A stretch of 64,000 nucleotides of DNA, from contig CAWGGJ010000009.1 in assembly GCA_963822175.1 (NCBI GenBank), forward strand, positions 120,868 through 184,867. The letters are read 5' to 3'. This stretch comes from FEB-25 sp963822175 (lineage in GTDB: Bacteria; Chloroflexota; Anaerolineae; Anaerolineales; UBA4823). The notes beneath the pieces were generated by a model, which did no database searches, was not told where the DNA came from, and saw nothing but the letters and a program-made list of their open reading frames with translations. Made by a program: the position numbers and the translations under genes. This document shows, piece by piece, positions 16,473 through 24,361 of this stretch (its first letter is position 1; every line of letters begins with the position of its first letter).

Positions 16473-16518
16473 GTTGTGGTGTTTTGGTGACGTGGAGTGT
16501 TTACCAAAACACCACAAC
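16473..16518. repeat. Perfect 16-bp inverted repeat
   Basis: GTTGTGGTGTTTTGGT (16473-16488) pairs perfectly with ACCAAAACACCACAAC (16503-16518) around a 14-base spacer, between the end of the STN lipoprotein gene and the start of the amidohydrolase (both minus). There is no T-run after the stem on either strand, so it is not a classic intrinsic terminator. It could be a terminator that needs a factor, or an operator for the amidohydrolase. Confidence 0.65.
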
Positions 16519-16537
16519 GAAAACTACATGCGTCCTT

Positions 16538-17230
16538 TTATGGATAACCCAACGGCGGATAACCCCACGGCCAATGTTGGCCGTAAGAGCCAAACAGGCC
16601 ACCTGATTTGATCAATACCGCTCCCTCGCCATCCACAGAGCGTATAACGGCTTTTAGGGCTTCATCTACAATCATGCCGCTCACATCCATGGTGACCTTG
16701 CGATCACCTTCATCTTTCCAGGCTTTGATGGTGAGACCGCAAGCCTTTGAGATCTCCTTCAATACGGCGCTCAACGGAACATTTTCGAAGACCATACCCT
16801 CGGGCAAACGGCTCCGAAGGATTGTTCTACGCTGCTCAAGCTCCACCCATTGATTGTCTTGCCATTTGTCAATGAACGTGTAGGGTCTGATCGTAAGATG
16901 GTGCTCATTTAAAATCCACTTGCATCTAATTTGCGGGCAGATGATGCCAATGACTTCAGAGACTGTTGCGTTCTCTACATTTACTGTGACATGCTTACCG
17001 ACAAATGGGTAAAGCGTAATGGCACAATCAGGATTAGTGGCTAGCTGGTCGATGACTACCTGCGGCTTGACATCGGTGACATTTATCGTCACTCGCATGC
17101 CCATATCAATATCGCACGAAGAATCCTCTGTCTGGGCTTTGGAGGAACACGAAGACAGGGTTATAACGGCAAGCATGACGAGCATGACTCCGAGTAGTAT
17201 TTTTATAGATTTATAAAGGCGAGTATTCAT
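16538..17230 (-). CDS. Lipoprotein with two STN-like domains
   Basis: A 230-residue predicted lipoprotein (lipobox TLSSC, around residue 28). It holds two copies of an STN (secretin/TonB short N-terminal) fold: the first about residues 46-115 (TINVTDVKPQVVIDQLA ... VTVNVENATVSEVIG ... HHLTIRP), the second about 145-210 (FENVPLSAVLKEISKACGLTIKA ... VTMDVSGMIVDEALKAV). STN domains normally sit at the N-terminus of secretins or FecA-like receptors, but here there is no such partner, so it is an orphan. The end is rich in Gly, Tyr and Pro (WGYPPLGYP). It follows copy B of the promoter-operator and is therefore a likely member of the same regulon as the CPBP operon. Confidence 0.75.
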   Translation of the reverse strand: MNTRLYKSIKILLGVMLVMLAVITLSSCSSKAQTEDSSCDIDMGMRVTINVTDVKPQVVIDQLATNPDCAITLYPFVGKHVTVNVENATVSEVIGIICPQIRCKWILNEHHLTIRPYTFIDKWQDNQWVELEQRRTILRSRLPEGMVFENVPLSAVLKEISKACGLTIKAWKDEGDRKVTMDVSGMIVDEALKAVIRSVDGEGAVLIKSGGLFGSYGQHWPWGYPPLGYP

Positions 17231-17373
17231 AGTATTTCCTTATTCTGAAGTATCTAGGTTTATTTAAGAACAGAATATTCGGGTTTGGTTGATTTTTAGA
17301 TTCAATTATCTCCTCCTTACATATGTCGCATATCACCACCACTTAAAATTCCATTTTATTGAACATCTTCTTT

Positions 17374-17431
17374 ACTATAGGTGCTGGATGGATGAGCAGT
17401 CATCACCCATATGGGTGATTGCGTAGGGTAT
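17374..17431 (-). promoter_or_regulatory. Promoter-operator module, copy B
   Basis: On the minus strand: -35 TGACTG (17397-17402), 17-base spacer, -10 TATAGT (17374-17379). Directly upstream is the perfect 18-bp palindrome ATCACCCATATGGGTGAT (17402-17419). It lies 144 bases before the start of the STN lipoprotein and just beyond the terminator of the regulator gene. Its sequence, order and spacing match copy A. Confidence 0.78.
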
Positions 17432-17467
17432 TAAATAAAAAATCCCCCACCATTTGGTGAGAGATTT
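17430..17467 (-). terminator. Intrinsic terminator of the LuxR-type regulator
   Basis: Minus-strand RNA forms a 12-bp stem (17456-17467 with 17440-17451, two G-U pairs) and a 4-base loop, then TTTTTTATTT. It begins 22 bases after the regulator's stop at 17489. It separates the regulator from copy B of the promoter. Confidence 0.85.
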
Positions 17468-17488
17468 GTGGTTTAAACTACCCCTCTC

Positions 17489-20188
17489 CTAAATTAAGTT
17501 GAGATCTTTGGCCTTTTTAACCGCCTCGAAGCGCCCATTAACCCCTAATTTGCTGTAGATATTACGGATATGGGTGCGGATGGTATTTACCGAGAGATAT
17601 AATTCGCGGCCAATTTCAGTACTGGTCAATGAGCTATCCAGCAGGTGCAGCACCTGGAGCTCGCGCTCGCTGAGTGGTTCAATGAGGGTGGCAGCTGGAG
17701 TTTTGGATCGGGTTTTGTGAGAGACCGGCAATTTAAAGACGATTGCTGAAGCAGGGGCATTGAATGCCAATAAAAGCTGGTTGATAAAATCAACCTCGAT
17801 ACCCCGTTTTGCAGCGACCTGTAACAGTCCGCGGATCAGGTCTCCCTTGCTGGTAAACACTCTGATAAACCCTTCGGGTTTGGCTAATTCCAGGGTGTGC
17901 TGAAGCATTGAAAAAGCCTGTTCCTCCTCTTTCATCATATATGAAACGATGATTTGCCGGGTACGAATTTCCAGTAGCAGGGATACTGCCCCAACCTGTT
18001 CGAGTACGTTTGCCAGATTTTCCAAAACATTCTGAGCTTCCAGAAACTTTCCCTGAGCCTGGAGGATGGTCGAATAATGTGTATATATATATCGATGAAA
18101 ATAGTCAACACTGTCATTTGGTTTTAAACCACAATGCTCTACCCAGGTTGAAGCCCTTTGAATATTCCCCTTGGCTACGTAGATCATGGCTTCCTGCCCG
18201 CGCACTCGCGAAGTAATCGGATTATTACTAAAAACCATTTTTGTTTCCTGGATAGTCCTCAGAGCACCATCCAAGTCACCAATAGCCAGAAGAACATCGG
18301 CATATTTTATCAATCCATTATAAAGAAAATCTTGATATCCCCACCACCTGCAGATCTCGATCCCTTCACTGGCTAAACGCAATGCCTCTGACCTATTATC
18401 CCATTCGAGGTAAAGTGAACTTAGTTTTAGATAAGCATAACCTACCGACAATGACCTGTTCTTCTTGTCTGGATAGTTTGAATCAACCATTTTAAACGTA
18501 TCATCATAGAACCTTAAACTTTCCTTCAGCCTCCCCAAGGTGTGTAAAAGGCTGGCTTTTTCAAAATTGGCGGTCATTGCCATCTCGGAATCGCCTGCGG
18601 CTTGGCTCCATGAGAGGGTGATATCAAGAGCGTTTATTGCTGGCAAGATACTGCCCATCCAAGCCAGGATGTTACTCATGTGATAGCCAACAAAGGCACG
18701 TGGGCGATAATCATCCAGTGGAAGCAATTCAAAAGCTTTTCCTGCATACTGAAGACCGTCTACCCGGTCGGAGCGTAACTCGCCTATTAATGTCCACATG
18801 GCAGCGATATATCCCATTAAACGGTGATCGCTTCGGTCGGCATGTTTTTCTGCCTCAAGTACAGCTGACTTTATCTCTTCCAACCGGCCAAGATAAGCTA
18901 ACAGCCAGGCGCGGGCAATATGCAGCCACGGATTAGAACCCATCACCGCCTCGGGCAGGGTGTTCAGCCAGCTCAGGAAGGTGGAGGCTTGATGATGATC
19001 AAAGATTGTAAACGCATACTTTTCAATTAATAAAACCAGATGGTCGATGTCATTGGCTGCGATAGCGTGAGTCAGGGCGTTGGATATGTATCCGTTTTCT
19101 GAAAACCAGGTGCAAGCTTTGCCATGCAGCAGTGGGATAATTTCTGGGTGTGCCTGCTTCAAGCGCGAACGCAATAGCTCGGAGAACAAGTGATGAAATC
19201 GATACCAGTGACGCTCATCGTCCATGGGAACCAGAAACATATTGGATTTTTCCAATTGAATGAGCATAGCCTGGCTATCTTTGCTGCCGGTAATTGCGTC
19301 ACATAAAGGTCCAGACAGGTATTCCAGGATGGATGTATATAATAAAAAATCCAGAAACTCGGGTTTTTGTTGGCCCAGCACTTCCTCAAGCAGGTAATCC
19401 AACACATAGTGATGGGTGCCTGAAAAACCCTCCAAAAAACCATTGACATCTGATCGACTTTGCATCGATAGAGCGGCCAGTTGCAATCCGGCAATCCAGC
19501 CTTCTGTACGCTGCTCCAATAATTCGATATCGCGGTGGGTGAGATTTAATCCCATAACTTCACCCAGAAAAGTGGTAGATTCCGGCAGTGAGAAACGCAA
19601 GTCTTTTACACGCACCTCGACCAAGTTATCACGCACGCGCCAGCGAGCCAGTGGCCAGGGAGGATCCATCCGGCTGGCAACCACAAGATGGAAGCCATGG
19701 CGGGATTGTGGCAGGTGGTCAATCAGGTAAATGAGATCCTTATGGATTTGACCTTCTGAGATGGTATGCAGGTCATCCAGCACAAGCAGCGCCGTTGTGT
19801 TTAAGCTGAAGAACTGATTGAGCAGGTCGGTAAGCAGAGTATCCATCGCAGGTGGCTGAGTAGATTGCAATGCCTGAAATAATGATTCGTCAATATCCAA
19901 CTGATGGAGACCAGGAATCATTGATAAGGCTTTGTAAAAATAATTCCAGAAACGAGCTGGAGAATTCTCCCCCTTTTCAAGCGAAAGCCAGGCAACCGGG
20001 AAATCAAGCTGCGAAACCCACTCACATAAGAGAGTGCTTTTACCATAACCTGCAGGTGCAGAAACGAGCGTCAGGCAATGATTTTGTGTAATGCCATCAT
20101 TTAACCGCTGGACCAGGTGCGACCGGTTGACCAGGTTGCTTCGGAGAGGCGGGATGCGAGTTTTGGTTGCCAGTAAGGTGTCTGACAC
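17489..20188 (-). CDS. MalT-like LuxR family transcriptional regulator
   Basis: An 899-residue regulator of the MalT/LAL type. N-terminal ATPase domain with Walker A at about 44-52 (APAGYGKST) and Walker B about 130 (LLVLDDLHTI), then winged-helix and long helical repeat (TPR-like) regions, then a C-terminal LuxR helix-turn-helix (about 830-895: LSERELQVLHLL ... STEIGRELYLSVNTIRTHIRNIYSKLGV). Such proteins sense a small ligand with ATP and activate by binding near -35. I start it at GTG 20188, because GGAGGA lies eight bases before it; a GTG at 20212 has no ribosome site. A strong promoter lies at 20218-20246. It is the closest DNA-binding regulator to the two modules downstream, so it is the candidate that reads them. 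That link is inference. Confidence 0.9.
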   Translation of the reverse strand: MSDTLLATKTRIPPLRSNLVNRSHLVQRLNDGITQNHCLTLVSAPAGYGKSTLLCEWVSQLDFPVAWLSLEKGENSPARFWNYFYKALSMIPGLHQLDIDESLFQALQSTQPPAMDTLLTDLLNQFFSLNTTALLVLDDLHTISEGQIHKDLIYLIDHLPQSRHGFHLVVASRMDPPWPLARWRVRDNLVEVRVKDLRFSLPESTTFLGEVMGLNLTHRDIELLEQRTEGWIAGLQLAALSMQSRSDVNGFLEGFSGTHHYVLDYLLEEVLGQQKPEFLDFLLYTSILEYLSGPLCDAITGSKDSQAMLIQLEKSNMFLVPMDDERHWYRFHHLFSELLRSRLKQAHPEIIPLLHGKACTWFSENGYISNALTHAIAANDIDHLVLLIEKYAFTIFDHHQASTFLSWLNTLPEAVMGSNPWLHIARAWLLAYLGRLEEIKSAVLEAEKHADRSDHRLMGYIAAMWTLIGELRSDRVDGLQYAGKAFELLPLDDYRPRAFVGYHMSNILAWMGSILPAINALDITLSWSQAAGDSEMAMTANFEKASLLHTLGRLKESLRFYDDTFKMVDSNYPDKKNRSLSVGYAYLKLSSLYLEWDNRSEALRLASEGIEICRWWGYQDFLYNGLIKYADVLLAIGDLDGALRTIQETKMVFSNNPITSRVRGQEAMIYVAKGNIQRASTWVEHCGLKPNDSVDYFHRYIYTHYSTILQAQGKFLEAQNVLENLANVLEQVGAVSLLLEIRTRQIIVSYMMKEEEQAFSMLQHTLELAKPEGFIRVFTSKGDLIRGLLQVAAKRGIEVDFINQLLLAFNAPASAIVFKLPVSHKTRSKTPAATLIEPLSERELQVLHLLDSSLTSTEIGRELYLSVNTIRTHIRNIYSKLGVNGRFEAVKKAKDLNLI

Positions 20189-20217
20189 CTTTTTTATCCT
20201 CCATAAAGGCACTCTTC

Positions 20218-20246
20218 ATTATATAGAATATTCAGGTGCGATTCAA
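20218..20246 (-). promoter_or_regulatory. Sigma-70-type promoter of the LuxR regulator
   Basis: TTGAAT (minus, 20241-20246), 17-base spacer, TATAAT (20218-20223), then 29 bases to the GTG start. No copy of the palindrome of modules A and B is seen here, so simple autoregulation through that site is not suggested. Confidence 0.75.
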
Positions 20247-20302
20247 TAGGGAGTTTTTGTCCGTGATGCATTAAAAGGACGGAGTCAGCCATTCATCCCT
20301 TT

Positions 20303-20332
20303 AAAAAAAACCTGGCAGTATTCACTGCCAGG
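20303..20332 (-). terminator. Intrinsic terminator of lysS
   Basis: On the minus strand, CCTGGCAGT (20332-20324), loop GAAT, ACTGCCAGG (20319-20311), followed by eight T. It starts 18 bases after the lysS stop. A very clean Rho-independent terminator. Confidence 0.93.
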
Positions 20333-20349
20333 CTAGACTATCAAACAAA

Positions 20350-21879
20350 TCACTCTTCCCGCGAGCGCAGATGCGGGAACAGGATGACCTCGCGAATGTT
20401 GGGGTGGTCGGTGAGGAGCATGATCAGACGATCGATGCCCATGCCGAAGCCGCCATTGGGGGGCATGCCATAGCGCATAGCCCGCAGATAGTCCTCATCC
20501 ATGGGGTGGTGTTCTTCGTCATCAGCCTCGTAATCGCGGCCCATTTCCAGGAAGCGTTTCTCCTGGTCGAGCGGGTCATTTAGCTCGGTAAATGCATTGC
20601 ACAGTTCCATTCCCGCCACGTAGCCCTCGAAACGCTCCACGGTTAATGGATCACCCGGTTTGCTCTTGGCCAGAGGTGATAAATCGCGCGGATAATCATA
20701 CAGGAAGGTTGGCTGAATGAGGGTAGGCTCGAGGTATTCAGACAACAGTTGATCGATCAGCTTGCCGCGCGTTTCACCGGGTTTGGTTTCGATCCCGTGT
20801 TCCCTCATTACCGCTTCAAGGGTATCGGCAGTCGGATAAGCAGCGATATCGATCCCCGACGTATTGAGTATGCCCTGGCGGAGCTCCAAGCGCGGCCACG
20901 GGATTTCGAAGCTGAGCTCATGGCCATTGTAGGTTACCTTCCGCTGACCCAAGACACGATCGCAAACAAAGGCAAGCATCTGCTCAGTCATCTCCATGAC
21001 CTGGAGATAATCAGCATAGGCACAGTAGAACTCCAACTGGGTAAACTCAGGGTTGTGTTTGAAGGAGACACCCTCATTGCGAAAATCACGTCCAAGCTCA
21101 TACACACGCTCGATGCCACCCACCAACAGGCGTTTGAGATACAGCTCAAAGGAGATACGCAGGTAGAGGTCCTGGTGCAGCTGGTTGTGATGGGTGATAA
21201 ATGGTTTGGCAGCCGCCCCGCCATAGATGGGCTGAAGGATGGGGGTTTCCACTTCCAAAAAGCCCTGTCCATCCAGGAAACTGCGCAGGGCTGTCACGAT
21301 GGCTGACCGGCTCTGGAAGATCTGGCGGATTTCCGGGTTTACCGCTAGGTCGGCATAACGCTGGCGGTAGCGAGTTTCTGGGTCTGCCAGCAGGGCATAG
21401 CGGACGATCTCTCCATCCACAACTACATCCTTGGCGGCAGGCAACGGGGTGATGGCTTTGGCAAGCATTTGGAAGGATTCCACTTGCAGCGATATCTCAC
21501 CTGAACGCGTGCGGAACACCCCACCACTGGCCTGGATGAAGTCACCCAGGTCAAACTCGCGGTTGAAAAGGTCGAGCTGCTCCTGGCCAATGTCATTGGC
21601 CCGCAAGAAGAGTTGGATGCGCCCTTCGCCATCCTCTATGTGAGCGAAGGTGATCTTGCCCATTGGGCGGATGGAACGCAGCCTGCCTGCCAGGGCTGCC
21701 TTCACAGGCTGTGGCTGCTCGCCTTGAGCAGCAGCTTCTGCAGCCTCGAAGAGGCGGCTGGCTGACTGGCTGGTGTGAGTGCGGACGGTGCGTGTGGGGA
21801 AAGGCTCGATCCCATTGGCGCGCAAGCGCTCCAATTTTTCCAAACGGTTCATTTCAAGGCTGGTAAGCTCATTCATCAT
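20350..21879 (-). CDS. lysS: Lysyl-tRNA synthetase, class II
   Basis: A 509-residue class II lysyl-tRNA synthetase, charging tRNA-Lys in the cytosol. The N-terminal OB-fold anticodon-binding domain spans about 55-165 (GRLRSIRPMGKITFAHIEDGEG). Class II motifs follow: motif 1 around FLEVETPILQPIYGGAAAKPF, motif 2 FRNEGVSFKHNPEFTQLE, motif 3 GFGMGIDRLIMLLTD near the end. Length is normal. The ribosome site GGAG is seven bases before ATG 21879; a second ATG follows at once at 21876, so either could be used. greA is upstream on the same strand but a terminator lies between them, so lysS probably needs its own promoter in the short gap, or reads through. Confidence 0.97.
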   Translation of the reverse strand: MMNELTSLEMNRLEKLERLRANGIEPFPTRTVRTHTSQSASRLFEAAEAAAQGEQPQPVKAALAGRLRSIRPMGKITFAHIEDGEGRIQLFLRANDIGQEQLDLFNREFDLGDFIQASGGVFRTRSGEISLQVESFQMLAKAITPLPAAKDVVVDGEIVRYALLADPETRYRQRYADLAVNPEIRQIFQSRSAIVTALRSFLDGQGFLEVETPILQPIYGGAAAKPFITHHNQLHQDLYLRISFELYLKRLLVGGIERVYELGRDFRNEGVSFKHNPEFTQLEFYCAYADYLQVMEMTEQMLAFVCDRVLGQRKVTYNGHELSFEIPWPRLELRQGILNTSGIDIAAYPTADTLEAVMREHGIETKPGETRGKLIDQLLSEYLEPTLIQPTFLYDYPRDLSPLAKSKPGDPLTVERFEGYVAGMELCNAFTELNDPLDQEKRFLEMGRDYEADDEEHHPMDEDYLRAMRYGMPPNGGFGMGIDRLIMLLTDHPNIREVILFPHLRSREE

Positions 21880-21925
21880 GTTATCGCTCCACATACTGTT
21901 GACGATTGTTTAAGAGGCAATTAAG

Positions 21926-21960
21926 CAAAAACCCCGCGCAAGGGATCCATGCGCGGGGCT
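21926..21960 (-). terminator. Intrinsic terminator of greA
   Basis: GC-rich 9-bp stem (CCCCGCGCA 21932-21940 with TGCGCGGGG 21950-21958), 9-base loop, then TTTTTGC on the minus strand. It lies 18 bases after the greA stop and 47 bases before the lysS start, so it limits co-transcription. Confidence 0.9.
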
Positions 21961-21977
21961 GGAAATTAGCCCCTTTA

Positions 21978-22439
21978 TTACTCCACCTTCAAGAGACTGA
22001 CGGTGAAGGAACCACCCGGAGCATCAACGCGTACTACATCACCGGGGTGATGCTCCATCAATGCACGCCCCAGGGGTGATTCGTTTGAGATACGCCCATC
22101 GCGGGGGGAAGCCTCAGCAGGTCCCACGATGGTATAGACTTCTTCAGGGTTGTTCCCTTCCCGAATGGTAACAGTTGAACCGACCTGGACATGGTCTTCC
22201 TTGGCAGTCTCTTCGATGACGCGCGCATTCGCCAGAAGTATTTCAAGCTCCTGGATGCGCCCTTCGACGAAAGCCTGTTCGTTCTTGGCTGCTTCGTATT
22301 CAGCGTCTTCAATTAGCTCTCCGCCTTCCATTGCCTCATGCAAACGTTCGGCAACTTCATGGCGTTTTACTGTTCGCAAGTATTCCAGTTCTTCCTGCAG
22401 CTTCTGAAATCCTTGCTTGGTCAAGAATGAGGGAGGCAT
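21978..22439 (-). CDS. greA: Transcription elongation factor GreA
   Basis: A 153-residue GreA. The N-terminal coiled coil carries the usual pattern TKQGFQKLQEELEYLRTVKRHEVAERL and the acidic tip GGELIEDAEYEAAK (D and E at the tip that reach into the RNA polymerase channel to trigger transcript cleavage). The C-terminal FKBP-like domain follows, with VQVGSTVTI ... YTIVGPAEASPRDGRISNESPLGRALMEHHPGDVV. Length is normal. The start is ATG 22439. A good promoter precedes it at 22452-22480. It rescues backtracked polymerase in the cytosol. Confidence 0.97.
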   Translation of the reverse strand: MPPSFLTKQGFQKLQEELEYLRTVKRHEVAERLHEAMEGGELIEDAEYEAAKNEQAFVEGRIQELEILLANARVIEETAKEDHVQVGSTVTIREGNNPEEVYTIVGPAEASPRDGRISNESPLGRALMEHHPGDVVRVDAPGGSFTVSLLKVE

Positions 22440-22451
22440 CTTCCTATCCTG

Positions 22452-22480
22452 TCTATAAAGATGAAAGAACCACTCCTCAA
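22452..22480 (-). promoter_or_regulatory. Sigma-70-type promoter of greA
   Basis: TTGAGG (minus, 22475-22480), 17-base spacer, TATAGA (22452-22457), then a leader of about a dozen bases to ATG 22439. Confidence 0.6.
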
Positions 22481-22726
22481 GAGCGATTCTTTACATTAAT
22501 TTGGGAAGCTGGTGCTAAACCGGGGCTACCCCTTATGAAAAGTGTGCGGTATGTGGGGAAAAAGCTTTCCCTACTACCGCGCGGCGTGATTTTAGCACAT
22601 AACCCATGGAAACGCAAGACAAAACCAACGAGTTTTAATTTGTATCGGAGCCCATCGCTTGCAAGATACCTTGATTGCTATTTTATTCACTTAATGTTAT
22701 CATCAACCCTCGTTAGGTTTTCAAAC

Positions 22727-23260
22727 ATGAATTCTGACCCATTTGCCAGATCTCGGTTGCGCAAGGTATTAATTATTGTGATTCTCGCCACCATCCCTTG
22801 TTACTGCGCCGGTATTGTTGCTGTTCTTCTGGCGCCAGGAAAAACCGGGCAAACCTCCACTACACCTACGCTTACTTCTTCCTTCACGCCGGTTGTATTT
22901 GCCACTCAAACACCCACAGTCACCTTTACATACCTGCCACCTACAGGTTCCACTACCCCGAGTCAAACACCAACGATTACTCCAACGGTAACGATAACTG
23001 GTACCCCCACCATTTCTCAAACTCCCACAATCAGCACAACCCCATCACCCTCGAATACACCTTTCATTCCACCCACATTTACCAGAACATCTCCTCCTAC
23101 TTCTACCCGGACAGCTCCCCCTACATCTACCCAGACTCCTCCCCCCACTTCTACCTCAACGCCTCTACCAACAACCACGGACACTCCAACACACACCCCC
23201 ACACCAACAGATACCGAGACTTCCACCCCATCTCCCGCAGCACCCATAAATCACCCCTGA
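22727..23260 (+). CDS. Membrane-anchored Thr/Pro-rich protein
   Basis: A 177-residue protein: a short N-terminus, one membrane span (VLIIVILATIPCYCAGIVAVLLA, residues about 13-35), then about 140 residues of almost pure Thr/Pro/Ser, such as TPTITPTVTITGTPT and PPTSTRTAPPTSTQTPPP. No folded domain follows. It is a likely cell-wall or surface linker protein, perhaps heavily glycosylated. ATG 22727 is chosen because the frame upstream runs through the greA promoter region and reads as low-quality protein; no ribosome site is clear. The low complexity makes homology searches uninformative. Confidence 0.6.
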   Translation: MNSDPFARSRLRKVLIIVILATIPCYCAGIVAVLLAPGKTGQTSTTPTLTSSFTPVVFATQTPTVTFTYLPPTGSTTPSQTPTITPTVTITGTPTISQTPTISTTPSPSNTPFIPPTFTRTSPPTSTRTAPPTSTQTPPPTSTSTPLPTTTDTPTHTPTPTDTETSTPSPAAPINHP

Positions 23261-23300
23261 TTTTTATATTAAACCTACCTAAACCACCCCTAATTAAAAT

Positions 23301-24359
23301 ATGAAAGAACTTCTTCCTTTATTAAAAGAAATGATCTCTGCGCCAGGTATATCTGGCGATGAATCCAGGATTCGCCCCATCATTGAGCAAGCATGGGAAC
23401 CGATCACCGATACGATGAGCGTCAGTCGGTTGGGTAGTCTGCATGGTTATCAGCAGGGAACTGGGCCTGAGCCGCGCCCAAGCATCCTGGTGGCTGCGCA
23501 TATGGATGCCATCGGCCTGATGGTGAATGCTATTGTCGATGGATTCCTGACAGTTACCTCTATAGGAGGAATTGATACACGTGTCCTTCCAGGGCAAATG
23601 GTGACAGTACATGGTCGTCGTGATCTGCCCGGTATGATTGTTCCGACCCCCGTGCGCCTGTTACCTGCCAGTGCGCAAAACGGGGTTGTGCCTCAGGAAT
23701 ACCTCCTCGTGGATCTCGGTTTGTTACCGGAAGAGGTGACAAGGCTGGTGCGTGTGGGCGACCCAATTTCTTTTGCCCAACCTCCCATTGAGACGGGTGG
23801 AGAAACCCTGGTTGGTCACACTCTGGACAACCGGGCATCCGTTGCTGCACTGACCCACTGCCTGGAGATATTGCACTCACGTCCGCATGTTTGGGATGTG
23901 TGGGCAGTGGCTACCGTGCAGGAGGAAGTCACATATGGAGGAGCATATACCTCAGCATTTCAGCTTCATCCCAGCCTGGCTGTATCCATCGACGTGACCT
24001 TTGGCAGCGATCCCAGCAGCCCAGGTCACCTGACATTCCCTTTAGGTAAAGGTCCTACCTTGATGTGGGGGGCTATTGTCCATCCTTTCCTTTATAGAAC
24101 ACTCAAGCAGGTGGCTGAGCAGAACGAAATCCCCCTTACCATCGAGCCTGCGCCAAGATATTCAGCCACCGATTCTGATGCAATGCTTGTGGTGGCGGAG
24201 GGCATCCCCAACATGGTGGTTGGTATCCCACTACGCTATATGCATACACCGGTTGAGATGATCGCACTTAAGGATATTACCCGGGCGGGGCGGCTGGTAG
24301 CGGAGTTTATTGCCCAGCTGGACGAAAACTTTATGGATAAATTAACCTGGGAGGATTGA
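23301..24359 (+). CDS. M42 family metallo-aminopeptidase (1 of 3)
   Basis: A 352-residue peptidase of the M42 (glutamyl aminopeptidase/FrvX/YsdC) type, which forms large dodecameric shells in the cytosol and trims peptides one residue at a time. Metal and catalytic residues: AAHMDAIG (H67, D69), the bridging aspartate in HTLDNRAS, the general-base glutamates in TVQEEVTYGG, an aspartate in SIDVTFG, and the last histidine in MHTPVEM. ATG 23301 gives a normal N-terminus. The next M42 gene starts three bases after this stop. The three copies differ clearly from each other, so they are old paralogues, perhaps with different peptide preferences. Confidence 0.92.
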   Translation: MKELLPLLKEMISAPGISGDESRIRPIIEQAWEPITDTMSVSRLGSLHGYQQGTGPEPRPSILVAAHMDAIGLMVNAIVDGFLTVTSIGGIDTRVLPGQMVTVHGRRDLPGMIVPTPVRLLPASAQNGVVPQEYLLVDLGLLPEEVTRLVRVGDPISFAQPPIETGGETLVGHTLDNRASVAALTHCLEILHSRPHVWDVWAVATVQEEVTYGGAYTSAFQLHPSLAVSIDVTFGSDPSSPGHLTFPLGKGPTLMWGAIVHPFLYRTLKQVAEQNEIPLTIEPAPRYSATDSDAMLVVAEGIPNMVVGIPLRYMHTPVEMIALKDITRAGRLVAEFIAQLDENFMDKLTWED

Positions 24360-24361
24360 TC

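Noticed and set aside
22331..22726. N-terminal extension of the Thr/Pro-rich protein
   Set aside because: It overlaps greA and its promoter on the other strand and reads as non-protein; the membrane span starts just after ATG 22727.
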